Of a stretch of DNA of 64,000 nucleotides, positions 32,743 to 42,093 are shown piece after piece; the first letter of the stretch is position 1, and each line of letters starts with the position of its first letter. The stretch is taken from contig JBBRNX010000004.1 in assembly GCA_038230035.1 (NCBI GenBank), positions 80,770 through 144,769 on the forward strand, written 5' to 3'. Under the pieces are notes generated by a model. It ran no database searches, was not told the DNA's origin, and was given only the letters and a program-made list of their open reading frames with translations. Made by a program: the position numbers and the translations under genes. Origin of the DNA: Gaiella sp038230035. Lineage in GTDB: Bacteria; Actinomycetota; Thermoleophilia; Gaiellales; Gaiellaceae.

Positions 32743-35169
32743 CTAGAGGGGTAGCGCTTCGAGCTCGCGCTGGTAGCGGGCGAGCTTCTCGCGCTCCGCC
32801 TCGACGACCTGCGGCGGAGCGTTGTCGACGAACCTCGCATTCGCGAGCATGTCCTCGCCGCGTGCGATCTCCTTCAGCAAGCGCGCCCGCTCTGCTTCGG
32901 CATCGCCATTCGCCTTCGCGCGATCAGGGCGGACGACGGCCGCGAAGATCCGCCGCTCGTCGTCACTCCCGAGCTCGACCTGGACGCTGCTGCGGCGGAA
33001 CGTCTGCGCTGCCTCCTGCACCCGGTCGAGCGCATGGAGATCGGCAGCGAACGAGCTGTCCGGCTCGGGCCACGGCGAGACGATGAGCCGCGGGCGCTGC
33101 GCGGGCAAGTTCAGCCAGATCTCCTCGGTCACATGCGGCAGGACCGGATGGAGCACGGCGAGCAGCCGCTCGAGCGCGGCCAGCGCCGTCGCGGCCGCAT
33201 CGGCATCTCCGTCGTAGAGGCGGGCTTTGATCGCCTCGGCGTACCAGTCGCAGAAATCGTCGAAGGTCAGGTGGTAGAGGACGCCCGTCGCCGCGGAGAA
33301 CTCGAAGCGGTGCCAGCAGCCCTCGACCTCCTCCCGTGCGGCATCGAGACGCGCGAGGATCCAGCGCTCCTCGAGATCGCGCGGTCGGACGGCGGCCGAC
33401 GCTTCCGGGCCGGCCGCCGTCACGATCAGCCGCGCGACGTTCCAGAGCTTGTTCGCCAGCTTCCGCCCCTCCTCGATCGCCCCGTACGAGAAGCGGACAT
33501 CCTGGGTCGACGAGATCTTCAGCAGCCCGTAGCGCGTCGCATCGGCGCCATGGTCGTCGATCGGCTCCATCGGGTCGATCCCGGTGCCGAGGCTCTTCGA
33601 CATCCGGCGACCGTCGGGCGCCAGAACGGTCGAATGGATGATGACGTCGCTGAACGGAATCTCGCCGAGGAGGAAGAGGCCCGAGAAAATCATCCGGTTC
33701 TCCCAAAGGCGGATGATCTCGCGCGCCGTCGAGTTGACGTCACCCGGGTAGTAGCGCGCGACCTCCGCCGTCTCCGCCGGCCAGCCGAGCGTCGCGAACG
33801 GCCACAACGCGGACGAGAACCACGTGTCGAGGACGTCCGGGTCGCGTTCGAGCGCGCCGGATCCACACTCTGCGCACGCGTCCGGAGCCGGCCACTGGAC
33901 GGTCACATGGCCGTCCGGGCAGTACCAGATCGGTAGTTGATGCCCCCACCAGAGCTGACGCGAGATGCACCAGTCGGGCGCCTCCTCGAGAGACTTGATC
34001 GCAAAGCGATGCTGCGACTCCGGGTGAAAGCGGACGCGTCGCTCCTGGAGCGCCTCGATCGCGGGACGCGCAAGCTCCTCCATGGCGCACCACCACTGGA
34101 GCGACACCAGCGGCTCGATCCGGCTATGGCAGCGCTCGCAGGTGCCGACCGCGTGACGGTAGTGCTCGCGCTTCTCGAGCTGATCGTGCTCCTTGAGCCA
34201 GGCGACCACGCGGTCGTCGGCCTCGCGCTGATCGAGCCCGGCGAACTCCGGGCCGGCAGCGTCACACATCCGTCCGTCGAGGCCGATCACCGCAAGCTGC
34301 GGCAGATCGTGGTCGCGGCCGATCTCGAAGTCCAGCGGATCGTGACCTGGCGTGATCTTGAGCGCGCCGGAGCCAAAGGCCGGCTCTACCCGCGGGTCGG
34401 CGATCACCGGGACGGTCCGCCCGACAACGGGGACGACGACCTCCTTGCCGATCGCGTGGCGGTAGCGCTCGTCGTCGGGATGCACGGCGACTGCGACGTC
34501 AGCGAGAATCGTCGCCTGTCGAACTGTGGCAATCGTGATCGACCCTGACCCGTCGGTGAACGGGTAGCGCGCGAAGGTCAGCGTGTCATCCATGTCCTCG
34601 TGGACAACCTCGAGGTCGGAGACCGCGGTCCGGTGGAACGGGCACCAGTTGACGATCCTGTTTGCGCGGTAGATCCAGCCGCGATCCCACAGCCGCGTGA
34701 AGAACGTCATCACTGCGTCGATGTAGGGATCGTCCATCGTGAACCGTTCGCGCGAGTAGTCGACCGACGCACCGAGCCGCCGGTACTGATCCATGATCGT
34801 GCGACCTGTCTGCCCGAGCCACTCCCACGTGCGCTCGACGAACGCGTCGCGACCGATCTGCTGACGCGACGTACCTTCGGCGACGAGCTGCTTCTCGACG
34901 ACGTTCTGGGTCGCGATACCCGCATGGTCGAAGCCCGGCTGCCAGAGCGTGTCGTACCCCATCATCCGGTGCCAGCGCACGAGGACGTCCTGGATCGAGC
35001 CATTCAGCGCATGTCCCATGTGAAGGCTGCCGGTGACGTTCGGCGGCGGAATTGCGATCACGTAGCTCTCATCGCGGCGCCGACCCGCGCCGGCCGCATA
35101 CAGGCCCTCATTCTCCCAGGTCTGCTGCCAGCGCTGCTCGACGCCGTCCGGTTTGTACAGCGGTTCCAT
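32743..35169 (-). CDS. valS: Valyl-tRNA synthetase
   Basis: 808 residues, at the short end for ValS. Class I motifs are clear: HIGH-type PPPNVTGSLHMGHALNG and KMSKS as RRMSKSLGTG. The editing domain lies between (about 190-340), a zinc-like knuckle CPDG...CAECG is present, and a C-terminal coiled coil ends the protein (LLKEIARGEDMLANARFVDN and following). It charges tRNA-Val and clears Thr-tRNA-Val. Downstream folC is almost contiguous. Confidence 0.96.
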   Translation of the reverse strand: MEPLYKPDGVEQRWQQTWENEGLYAAGAGRRRDESYVIAIPPPNVTGSLHMGHALNGSIQDVLVRWHRMMGYDTLWQPGFDHAGIATQNVVEKQLVAEGTSRQQIGRDAFVERTWEWLGQTGRTIMDQYRRLGASVDYSRERFTMDDPYIDAVMTFFTRLWDRGWIYRANRIVNWCPFHRTAVSDLEVVHEDMDDTLTFARYPFTDGSGSITIATVRQATILADVAVAVHPDDERYRHAIGKEVVVPVVGRTVPVIADPRVEPAFGSGALKITPGHDPLDFEIGRDHDLPQLAVIGLDGRMCDAAGPEFAGLDQREADDRVVAWLKEHDQLEKREHYRHAVGTCERCHSRIEPLVSLQWWCAMEELARPAIEALQERRVRFHPESQHRFAIKSLEEAPDWCISRQLWWGHQLPIWYCPDGHVTVQWPAPDACAECGSGALERDPDVLDTWFSSALWPFATLGWPAETAEVARYYPGDVNSTAREIIRLWENRMIFSGLFLLGEIPFSDVIIHSTVLAPDGRRMSKSLGTGIDPMEPIDDHGADATRYGLLKISSTQDVRFSYGAIEEGRKLANKLWNVARLIVTAAGPEASAAVRPRDLEERWILARLDAAREEVEGCWHRFEFSAATGVLYHLTFDDFCDWYAEAIKARLYDGDADAAATALAALERLLAVLHPVLPHVTEEIWLNLPAQRPRLIVSPWPEPDSSFAADLHALDRVQEAAQTFRRSSVQVELGSDDERRIFAAVVRPDRAKANGDAEAERARLLKEIARGEDMLANARFVDNAPPQVVEAEREKLARYQRELEALPL

Positions 35170-35202
35170 GAGCCAGGATTCTACGGAGGCACCGGCCGGC
35201 CG

Positions 35203-36114
35203 CTACGGCGTAGTTGCCTTCCAGATGCCGGTTATCGGCTTGGCACCTGCCGACGCACTGAGACGGGTCACGCTCAACCCGTCTTCGATCGTGCGCAGCA
35301 GGCTGTAGTGGTCGAGGACAGCTGCAGTCCGGGCACCGGGTCGCACGAGCGGCCCCGCGACGATGGCCGGAACGATGCCGCCACCATCGACATTCGAGTC
35401 ATCACTCTCGTCGAAAACGACGAACAGAGCGCCACCGCGCAACTGCGCGCTGCCCAGGAGCGGAGCGACGAATTGCGCGAGCCAGCGATCACCGGTCGCA
35501 ACGGAGCAGTCGTGCATGTCATTGCAGAGGTCGGGGACGACGAGCGAGTAGTCAGGCAGCTTCCCGGCGGCAAGATCCTTCTGGAACCTGACGAGCGGAA
35601 CGATCCGGCTCAGCCGCTTGGGTGCGGAGAACACGCTGCGGAAGTAGACGAACGGATTGTGCTTCTTGGCATAGCGGCCCGCGTACGGCCCGGTGAACCC
35701 CGCCTGCGGCAGCCCTTCGGCGTACGTCTTCCACGTGCGTCCAGCGGCTTCGAGGGTGTCGGCCAGGCTGCGGCCCGCGACGACGCAGTCCGTGCAGTCG
35801 TCGGTGATTCCCTGTGTCGACCCGGACACGAGGGCAAGGTAGTTCGGGAGGCTCGGATGAGCGACGGCCCGGTACTCCGTCAGCGCGGCATAGCGCTTTG
35901 CCAGCCGGTTGAAGGTCGGCGCGTCCGGGCTACCGAAGACGCGGTCGCGACCCTTGTTCTCGAACACTACGACAACCACCCGGGTGAACCGCGGTGTCCT
36001 AACGGCGAGGTGATCCCGTCCGTTCGCAGCAGCCGCGCAGATCGCGGTGGCCACGAGAACGGCCGCAGCCCCGACGAGGAGCTGGGCGCGGAGGCTAGCC
36101 GGCTTCCTCGGCAA
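35203..36114 (-). CDS. Exported phosphoesterase (phospholipase C/acid phosphatase family)
   Basis: 303 residues. An N-terminal signal or anchor (AQLLVGAAAVLVATAICAAA) is followed by RVVVVVFENKGRDRVFG, a metal-site start of the phosphoesterase family PF04185 (VFEN), with HPSLPNYLALVSG, PDLCNDMHD and VVFDESDDSN as later metal ligands. Such enzymes cleave phosphate esters outside the cell. ATG 36114 overlaps the end of clpX by 20 bases. The gene is an odd insert between clpX and valS. Confidence 0.82.
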   Translation of the reverse strand: MPRKPASLRAQLLVGAAAVLVATAICAAAANGRDHLAVRTPRFTRVVVVVFENKGRDRVFGSPDAPTFNRLAKRYAALTEYRAVAHPSLPNYLALVSGSTQGITDDCTDCVVAGRSLADTLEAAGRTWKTYAEGLPQAGFTGPYAGRYAKKHNPFVYFRSVFSAPKRLSRIVPLVRFQKDLAAGKLPDYSLVVPDLCNDMHDCSVATGDRWLAQFVAPLLGSAQLRGGALFVVFDESDDSNVDGGGIVPAIVAGPLVRPGARTAAVLDHYSLLRTIEDGLSVTRLSASAGAKPITGIWKATTP

Positions 36115-37372
36115 GCTCGCCGAGGTCGTCGACGTCGTGCTCGGCGCTCGTCACGAGCGTCGGCCTGATGCCGTTCGCGATCGTCTCCTTCGTGATCACG
36201 CACTTCGAGACGTCCTTGCGCGAGGGCAACTCGAACATCACGTCGAGGAGCGCAGCCTCGATAATCGAGCGTAGGCCGCGCGCGCCGGTCTCGCGCTCGA
36301 GCGCGCGGTCGCCGATCTCCCAGAGCGCGTCGTCGGTGAAGACGAGCTCGATCGAGTCGTAACCGAAGAAGCGCTGGTACTGGCGGGTGAGCGCGTTCTT
36401 GGGGCCGGTGAGGATCTCCACGAGATCGTCGCGTCGCAACTGATGCACTGCCGACACAACCGGCAGCCGACCGATGAACTCGGGTATGAGGCCGAAGTTC
36501 ACGAGGTCCTCGGGCATCACCGCGGAGAGGAGCTCGGCTCCCTCACCGGAGTGCTTCGAGCGGATGTTCGCGCCGAAGCCCACCGAGTTGGCGCCGATCC
36601 GCCGCTCGACGATCTTGTCGAGCCCTGCGAACGCGCCGCCGCAGATGAAGAGGATGTTCGTGGTGTCGATCGAGAGGAACTCCTGGTGCGGATGCTTGCG
36701 CCCACCCTGCGGCGGCACCGACGCGACCGTGCCCTCGAGGATCTTGAGGAGCGCCTGCTGGACGCCTTCGCCGGACACATCGCGCGTGATCGACGGGTTG
36801 TCGGCCTTGCGCGCGATCTTGTCGACCTCGTCGATGTAGATGATCCCCGTCTCGGCTTTCTTGATGTCGAAATCGGCGGCCTGGATCAGCTTGAGAAGGA
36901 TGTTCTCGACGTCCTCTCCGACATAGCCCGCTTCCGTCAGCGCAGTCGCGTCGGCGATCGCGAACGGGACGTTGAGGATGCGCGCGAGCGTCTGAGCGAG
37001 CAACGTCTTGCCGCAACCGGTCGGGCCGAGGAGCAGGATGTTCGACTTCTGCAGCTCGACGTCCGACTCGTCCTGGCCCATCCGGACGCGCTTGTAGTGG
37101 TTGTAGACGGCAACGGAGAGGGTGCGCTTGGCCTCTTCCTGCGACACGACGTAGTCGTTGAGGACGGAGTAGATGTCCTTCGGCCGGGGGAGGTTCTCGA
37201 GGTCGAGGTGCGTCGGGGCGGTGAGCTCCTCGTCGATGATCTCGTTGCAGAGATCGATGCACTCGTCGCAGATGTAGACGCCTGGACCGGCGATCAGCTT
37301 CTTGACCTGGCGCTGGCTCTTGCCGCAGAAACTGCAGAGCAGCTGCTCGTTGCCATCCGTCGCTCGGGCCAC
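36095..37372 (-). CDS. clpX: Clp protease ATPase subunit ClpX
   Basis: 425 residues. The N-terminal zinc domain has CSFCGK and CDEC ligands (residues 13-40). The AAA+ part has Walker A GPTGCGKT, Walker B IIYIDEVDKI, and pore loop GYVGED. It unfolds tagged proteins and feeds ClpP, which is encoded 60 bases upstream. The order tig-clpP-clpX is as in many bacteria. The C-terminus extends to overlap the next gene. Confidence 0.96.
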   Translation of the reverse strand: MARATDGNEQLLCSFCGKSQRQVKKLIAGPGVYICDECIDLCNEIIDEELTAPTHLDLENLPRPKDIYSVLNDYVVSQEEAKRTLSVAVYNHYKRVRMGQDESDVELQKSNILLLGPTGCGKTLLAQTLARILNVPFAIADATALTEAGYVGEDVENILLKLIQAADFDIKKAETGIIYIDEVDKIARKADNPSITRDVSGEGVQQALLKILEGTVASVPPQGGRKHPHQEFLSIDTTNILFICGGAFAGLDKIVERRIGANSVGFGANIRSKHSGEGAELLSAVMPEDLVNFGLIPEFIGRLPVVSAVHQLRRDDLVEILTGPKNALTRQYQRFFGYDSIELVFTDDALWEIGDRALERETGARGLRSIIEAALLDVMFELPSRKDVSKCVITKETIANGIRPTLVTSAEHDVDDLGELAEEAG

Positions 37373-37432
37373 TAGTGGTTCACCTCGTCACCTTTTACTC
37401 CGATTTCGCCGGTCCGGCTACCCAGGGAAGGG

Positions 37433-38017
37433 TTAACGGTGGGCGATCACCTGGTCGATGAGCCCGTACTCGACGGCCTCGTCGGAGGTCATGAAGTAGT
37501 CGCGATCCATGTCCGCAGCGACCTTCTCCAGAGACTGGCCCGTGTGGTGCGCCATGATCTCCTCGAGCTTCCGCTTCAGTGCGATCGTCTCCCTGGCGTG
37601 GATCTCGATGTCGGACGCCTGCCCTTGGTACCCACCCCAGACCTGGTGGATGAGAATCCTGGAGTTCGGCAGAGCACGCCGCTTCCCTTTCGCGCCACCC
37701 GCAAGGAGCAGTGCCCCCATGCTCATGGCGATCCCGACGCAGATCGTCGACACGTCCGGCTTGATGAACTGCATCGTGTCGTAGATCGAAAGACCGTCGT
37801 AGACGACGCCGCCCGGGGAGTTGATGTAGAGGTAGATGTCCTTGTCCGGGTCCTCCGACTCGAGGTGGAGGAGTTGGGCGTTGATCAGGTTCGCGATCTG
37901 CGAATCGAGTTGCCCGCCCAGGAAGATGATCCGCTCGTTCAGCAGGCGGGAGTAGATGTCGAACGACCGCTCGCCGCGCGACGTCTGCTCGATCACCATC
38001 GGGATCAAAGGACTCAT
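37433..38017 (-). CDS. clpP: ATP-dependent Clp protease proteolytic subunit
   Basis: 194 residues. The serine protease catalytic triad is visible: Ser in CVGIAMSMGALLLAGG, His in PNSRILIHQVWGG, and Asp in MDRDYFMTSDEA. The N-terminus SPLIPMVIEQTSRGERSFDI is typical. Its ATG overlaps the stop of a 57-codon ORF (ATGA) that itself overlaps tig. Works with ClpX encoded next. Confidence 0.96.
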   Translation of the reverse strand: MSPLIPMVIEQTSRGERSFDIYSRLLNERIIFLGGQLDSQIANLINAQLLHLESEDPDKDIYLYINSPGGVVYDGLSIYDTMQFIKPDVSTICVGIAMSMGALLLAGGAKGKRRALPNSRILIHQVWGGYQGQASDIEIHARETIALKRKLEEIMAHHTGQSLEKVAADMDRDYFMTSDEAVEYGLIDQVIAHR

Positions 38018-38187
38018 AGGTTGGTTTCCGGAACGATGCTCATGCAGGCTCCGTTCTCGCTCCCGGCACCGGCAAAGCCGGCACCTACGCTCTCAGGCGG
38101 CTCCGTCGAGCCTACGCCGCTGCTGCCGGCCGCGAAAGCCGTCCGAGCAGAACGCATGACGAATTGGGTTGACGCAGGACGTTTCAT
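38014..38187 (-). CDS. 57-codon small ORF bridging tig and clpP
   Basis: An ATG start at 38187 overlaps the tig stop (ATGA) with AAGGAG five to six bases upstream, inside the tig end. The stop overlaps the clpP start in the same way (ATGA). The product starts MKRPASTQFVMRSARTAFAA and continues with a Gly/Ala/Ser-rich stretch, ending CMSIVPETNL. Its middle contains GTAGGTGCCGGCTTTGCCGG, a dispersed-palindrome style sequence, so part of the peptide may come from a repeat insertion. Codon use is less GC-rich at third positions than in the neighbours. It may work as a coupling ORF that carries ribosomes from tig to clpP rather than as a stable protein. Confidence 0.5.
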   Translation of the reverse strand: MKRPASTQFVMRSARTAFAAGSSGVGSTEPPESVGAGFAGAGSENGACMSIVPETNL

Positions 38188-39533
38188 ACAGGCTCCTTGC
38201 TACCGGGGGTCCACAACTTCGCTTCGCTGGCGGGCTTTTCCTTTTCGGGTGTCCAGAGCTTGTCGCGCGCTTCCGCGAGTTCGACCGCGATCGGCTTCGC
38301 GTCGGCGGCCAGGCGGTCGAGCGCGGCTTTCAGGCGCAGGTCTTCGCGCAGGCTCTCGTGGTGCCCGTGCGTCCAGACGTCGGCGATCACCTCGTCGGCG
38401 TCCTCGCCAGCTGCCTCGGCCTGCTCGCGAATGAGCGCTTTCACCTCGTCGTCGGAGACCTGAATGCCGGCTCGATCGGCCACCGCCTCGAGTGCGAGCT
38501 CGCGCGCTACCGACTGTGCAGCCTCGGCGCGCAGCTGGCCGGTCAGGAACTCCGGCGTCTGGCCTGTCGCTGCGAAGTAGTCCTCCGGGGAGATCCCGCG
38601 GCGAGCGAGCGAGCGGACGAAGCCGTTCAGAAGCTCTCGCGCGCGCGCCTCGACGAGCGGCCCAGCCGCGACGACTCCCGACTCTGCAATGAGCTTGTCG
38701 ACAGCGGCGGCGCGGTACGCGCTGTCGATCTCCTCCTCGAGCGCCACGCGGATCCGGCTCTCGATGTCTGCGCGCAGCTCGACGAGTGTGTCGAACTCGC
38801 TTGCCGCTCGCGCCAACTCGTCGCCGACAGCAGGCAGCACCTTCTCGCTGACGGACTTCACAGTCACGTCGACCGTTGCCGAACCGCCGTCGGCGATCTC
38901 ATAGGTGACTTGTTTCGTGTCTCCGGCGTTCGCGCCGACGAGCGCCAGCTCGATCTCTTCCACGAGCTGTCCGCCGCCGAGCTCGACGACCGTGTCCGAC
39001 TGGGTTTCGCCGGACGGCGTCGAGAGGTCGACAACGAGCGCGTCGCCGGCCTGAGCCTGGCGGTCGACCGGGGCGAGCTCGGCAACCGACTCCTGCAACG
39101 CGGCGAGCTCCCGCTCGACCAGCTCCTCCGGAATCGCCACCTCCGCGCGCGGTACCTCGAGGGTCGTCCAGTCGACGATCTCGGGTGTCGGCTGCACCTC
39201 GACGGTCGCGGTGAATGTCCAGTCGGACTCGTCACTCGTCGGCAGCTCGTAGTCGTACTCCGGCCTCGTTATCGGGCGGAGCCGCGTGTTTGCGAGCGCC
39301 AGCGAATACCAGCCGCCGATATGGCTGTCCACGGCTTCCGCATAGATGCGCTCCTGGCCGATACGCGAGACGAGCACCTGCTGCGGCACCTTGCCACGCC
39401 GGAAGCCGGGGATCTTGACGCTTTCCGCAAGGTCGTTCGTCGCATGCTCGACCGCATGCTTGAGGTCGTGCGGCGTCACGTCGACGGTCACGCGAACGCG
39501 GTTCTCTCCCAGTTCCTCGACCGCCGTTGCCAC
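38184..39533 (-). CDS. tig: Trigger factor
   Basis: 449 residues, ribosome-bound chaperone and prolyl isomerase. The N-terminal signature IPGFRRGKVPQQVLVSRIG (ribosome docking GFRxGKxP) is present, the FKBP-like middle follows from about 150, and the long helical C-terminal arms (about 230-420) complete it. Starts MATAVEELGENRVRVTVDVT. The 3' end KLWTPGSKEPV repeats an earlier KLWTPEKEKPASEAKLWTPG unit. It begins the tig-ORF57-clpP-clpX unit. Confidence 0.95.
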   Translation of the reverse strand: MATAVEELGENRVRVTVDVTPHDLKHAVEHATNDLAESVKIPGFRRGKVPQQVLVSRIGQERIYAEAVDSHIGGWYSLALANTRLRPITRPEYDYELPTSDESDWTFTATVEVQPTPEIVDWTTLEVPRAEVAIPEELVERELAALQESVAELAPVDRQAQAGDALVVDLSTPSGETQSDTVVELGGGQLVEEIELALVGANAGDTKQVTYEIADGGSATVDVTVKSVSEKVLPAVGDELARAASEFDTLVELRADIESRIRVALEEEIDSAYRAAAVDKLIAESGVVAAGPLVEARARELLNGFVRSLARRGISPEDYFAATGQTPEFLTGQLRAEAAQSVARELALEAVADRAGIQVSDDEVKALIREQAEAAGEDADEVIADVWTHGHHESLREDLRLKAALDRLAADAKPIAVELAEARDKLWTPEKEKPASEAKLWTPGSKEPV

Positions 39534-39594
39534 GCCGCCATTGAATCAGAGACATGGTGGAGTCCCGCTGCAACAACCAGCTCCGGCGGCCCAA

Positions 39595-39627
39595 GCCGCC
39601 ACGCCCGACCTGAGCGGGCGCGGCGGT
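39595..39627 (-). terminator. Hairpin after tRNA-Leu, before tig
   Basis: CGCCCG (39602-39607) pairs with CGGGCG (39615-39620) and, after one mismatch, GCCGCC pairs with GGCGG(T), giving an 11-12 base stem. It lies 3' of tRNA-Leu on the same strand and separates it from tig. No T run follows. Confidence 0.5.
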
Positions 39628-39657
39628 CCGAGCGAGCAGGAAAGCGAAGCGGTGCGA

Positions 39658-39743
39658 TGCGGGTGAGAGGGGTCGAACCTCCAAGGGCCTCGCGGCCCAC
39701 CGGGACCTAAACCCGGCGCGTCTGCCAGTTCCGCCACACCCGC
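39658..39743 (-). tRNA. tRNA-Leu (TAG)
   Basis: 86-base class II tRNA. Acceptor GCGGGTG/CACCCGC, anticodon stem CCGGG/CCCGG with loop TTTAGGT (anticodon TAG), a long variable arm (GGGCCGCGAGGCCC), and T-arm with GGTTCGACC. CCA is not encoded. Confidence 0.95.
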
Positions 39744-39759
39744 GGGGTGTGACGGGAAT

Positions 39760-39993
39760 CTATCGACCGATCAACAGCCCGAACGTCTCGCGCACGGAAT
39801 CGACCACCAATCCGCAGAGCGAAACGAGGGCGAACACCGCGAACGCCTCGAACGGCGCGTGCGTCTGGGCGACGAGGAGCGCAACAAATGCTCCGAGAAC
39901 GACAGCTGCGGTTGCCAGCGGCCGTCGCGTCGACGTCCCGAGCGCAAGCCCGATGAGGAACGCGGCCCCGAACACCACGATTCCGAGTGTCAT
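39760..39993 (-). CDS. Small three-helix membrane protein
   Basis: 77 residues from ATG 39993 (MTLGIVVFGAAFLIGLALGT). Three hydrophobic helices fill most of it. No family recognised. It ends 16 bases before tRNA-Leu on the same strand and is divergent from the GGDEF/HD-GYP gene. Confidence 0.6.
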   Translation of the reverse strand: MTLGIVVFGAAFLIGLALGTSTRRPLATAAVVLGAFVALLVAQTHAPFEAFAVFALVSLCGLVVDSVRETFGLLIGR

Positions 39994-40083
39994 GGCGGAA
40001 TCGTAGGACCGCCACCGGACGGACATCGTCTCGACACAGGGCAGCCCAGGACGCAAAGCCCTCATTCAAGCCTCGAACGAGGG

Positions 40084-42090
40084 ATGCCGATGCCCGTTCC
40101 GATGGCCAGATCGGTCACACCACCGGTTCGCCGAATCGTCCTCGCGACGAGGATCCTCCTCCTCGTCGGCACCTGCGCATTCGTCGCCCACTCGGTCCTC
40201 CCCGACACGGGAGCTGTAGCGAGTTTCTGCGACAACTGGCTCTACGACGCGCTTGTCTTCCTGGCAGCAGGCTTGTGCGGAGCGAGGGCGGTCCTCGTGG
40301 AGCGGAACCGCTCGGGTTGGCTCGCGCTCGCCATTGCGCTCGCGTTGTGGGGAGCCGGCGACACGTACTACACGCACGTGTTCGGCAACGATCCGAACCC
40401 ACCGGCACCGTCGATCGCAGACATCGGCTATCTCGGCTTCTTCCCGTTTGCCTACGCCGGGTTCATCCTTCTCGTGCGAAGTCGTGTGCCGAAGCTCACG
40501 GCTGCGGTATGGCTCGATGGGTTCACTGCCGTGCTCGCCGCCGGAGCACTCGGCGCCGCGGTGGTGTTCGAGGCCGTCCTGCAGTCGACGACCGGCAGCC
40601 CCGCGGCCGTCGCGACGAACCTCGCGTATCCGCTCGGCGACGTGATCCTGATCGCGCTGGTCGTCGGCGCGTTCTCCCTCATGAGCTGGCGGCCCGGGCG
40701 CGCCTGGCTCGTCCTCGGCGCCGGCTTGGCCGTCAACGCGATCGGAGACTCCGTCTACCTGTTCCAGGTCGCGCACGGCACGTACCAGCCCGGCGCCTTT
40801 CTCGACTCCACCTGGCCGATCGCGATGGCGCTGCTGGCGAATGCCGCTTGGGTCTCGGAACGCAACGAACGGCCAATCGACGCCGAGGGCCGGGCGCTGC
40901 AGGTGATCCCGGCTACATGCGTCTCGGTCGCGATCGGCGTCCTCGTCTACGACCACTTCGGGCGCGTGAACCTCCTTGCACTCGGCCTTGCCACTGCGAC
41001 CGTCGCCGTCGTCGTCGTCCGGCTGGCGCTCACGTTCAGAGAGAATACGCGGCTGTTCGAGCTGACCCGGAACGAAGCCGTGACTGATGCGCTGACCGGC
41101 CTCTCGAACCGTCGCCGGCTCGTTGCCGATCTCGACCGTGTGATGGCCGAGGCAAGCGCAGACGAGCCGTGGATCCTGTTGCTGTTCGACCTCGACGGGT
41201 TCAAGCGCTACAACGACACCTTCGGCCATCCCGCCGGCAACGCACTCCTCAACAGGCTCGGCGCGAAGCTCCGCGCTGTCCCTCCACCGGACGGCAACGC
41301 CTACCGGCTGGGCGGCGACGAGTTCTGCCTGCTCGCACCGGCTTCGATCGTGCCCGCGGCGGACTTGATCGACGCCGCCGTCGCAGCCTTGTCGGAGCAG
41401 AGCGAGGGGTTCGCGATCGGTACGTCGTTCGGTGCGGTGTTCATTCCTGCCGACGCGACGTCCCCCAGCCAGGCGCTCAGCGAGTCCGACACCAGGCTCT
41501 ATGCGCACAAGCACCAGAAGAGCACGAACCGCGACCGTCCGCACGAGGCTCTGCTCCAAGCGTTGTACGAGCGCGACCCCGAGTTGAAGGGGCACACGAA
41601 CAGCGTCGCGGCGCTGACGGTCGAGATCGGCCGGCGGCTCGGCCTGAGCGACGCCGAGCTGGAGGAGCTCGGTCTCGCCGCGCAACTGCACGACATCGGG
41701 AAGATCGCCGTGCCCGACGACGTGCTCCACAAGCCTGGCCCGCTCGACGAGTCCGACTGGGACCTGATCCGCCAGCACACGATCGTCGGTCAGAGGATCT
41801 TGAGCGCGTCACCGGCTTTGCGGCGTGTCGGAGAGATCGTCCGAGCGACGCACGAGCGGTGGGACGGCGCCGGCTATCCCGACAGGCTCGTCGCCGAAGA
41901 AATCCCCCTCCCTCCACGCTTGATCGCGGTCTGCGACGCCTTCGACGCCATGACCTCGACCCGCGCGTACCGTCCGCCGTTGACCGTTGCCGAGGCGATC
42001 GCCGAGCTCGAGCGCTGCAGCGGGAAGCAGTTCGAGCCCGCGCTGGTCATGGCGTTCGTCGCGGCGGCCACTGCGCGGATCGCCGCGTAG
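40084..42090 (+). CDS. Membrane GGDEF plus HD-GYP cyclic-di-GMP protein
   Basis: About 668 residues. Some nine membrane helices (residues 10-300) form the sensor. A diguanylate cyclase domain follows with an intact active site (RLGGDEFCLL) but no RxxD inhibitory site just before it. The C-terminal HD-GYP phosphodiesterase domain is intact: LHDIGKIAVPDDVLHKPG and HERWDGAGYPDRL. One protein thus carries both synthesis and breakdown parts. Start ATG 40084 has GAGGG directly before it; ATG 40090 is the alternative with better spacing. Confidence 0.9.
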   Translation: MPMPVPMARSVTPPVRRIVLATRILLLVGTCAFVAHSVLPDTGAVASFCDNWLYDALVFLAAGLCGARAVLVERNRSGWLALAIALALWGAGDTYYTHVFGNDPNPPAPSIADIGYLGFFPFAYAGFILLVRSRVPKLTAAVWLDGFTAVLAAGALGAAVVFEAVLQSTTGSPAAVATNLAYPLGDVILIALVVGAFSLMSWRPGRAWLVLGAGLAVNAIGDSVYLFQVAHGTYQPGAFLDSTWPIAMALLANAAWVSERNERPIDAEGRALQVIPATCVSVAIGVLVYDHFGRVNLLALGLATATVAVVVVRLALTFRENTRLFELTRNEAVTDALTGLSNRRRLVADLDRVMAEASADEPWILLLFDLDGFKRYNDTFGHPAGNALLNRLGAKLRAVPPPDGNAYRLGGDEFCLLAPASIVPAADLIDAAVAALSEQSEGFAIGTSFGAVFIPADATSPSQALSESDTRLYAHKHQKSTNRDRPHEALLQALYERDPELKGHTNSVAALTVEIGRRLGLSDAELEELGLAAQLHDIGKIAVPDDVLHKPGPLDESDWDLIRQHTIVGQRILSASPALRRVGEIVRATHERWDGAGYPDRLVAEEIPLPPRLIAVCDAFDAMTSTRAYRPPLTVAEAIAELERCSGKQFEPALVMAFVAAATARIAA

Positions 42091-42093
42091 CTG

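Noticed and set aside
40066..41778. 570-codon minus-strand ORF over the GGDEF/HD-GYP gene
   Set aside because: Antisense shadow with low-complexity charged sequence.
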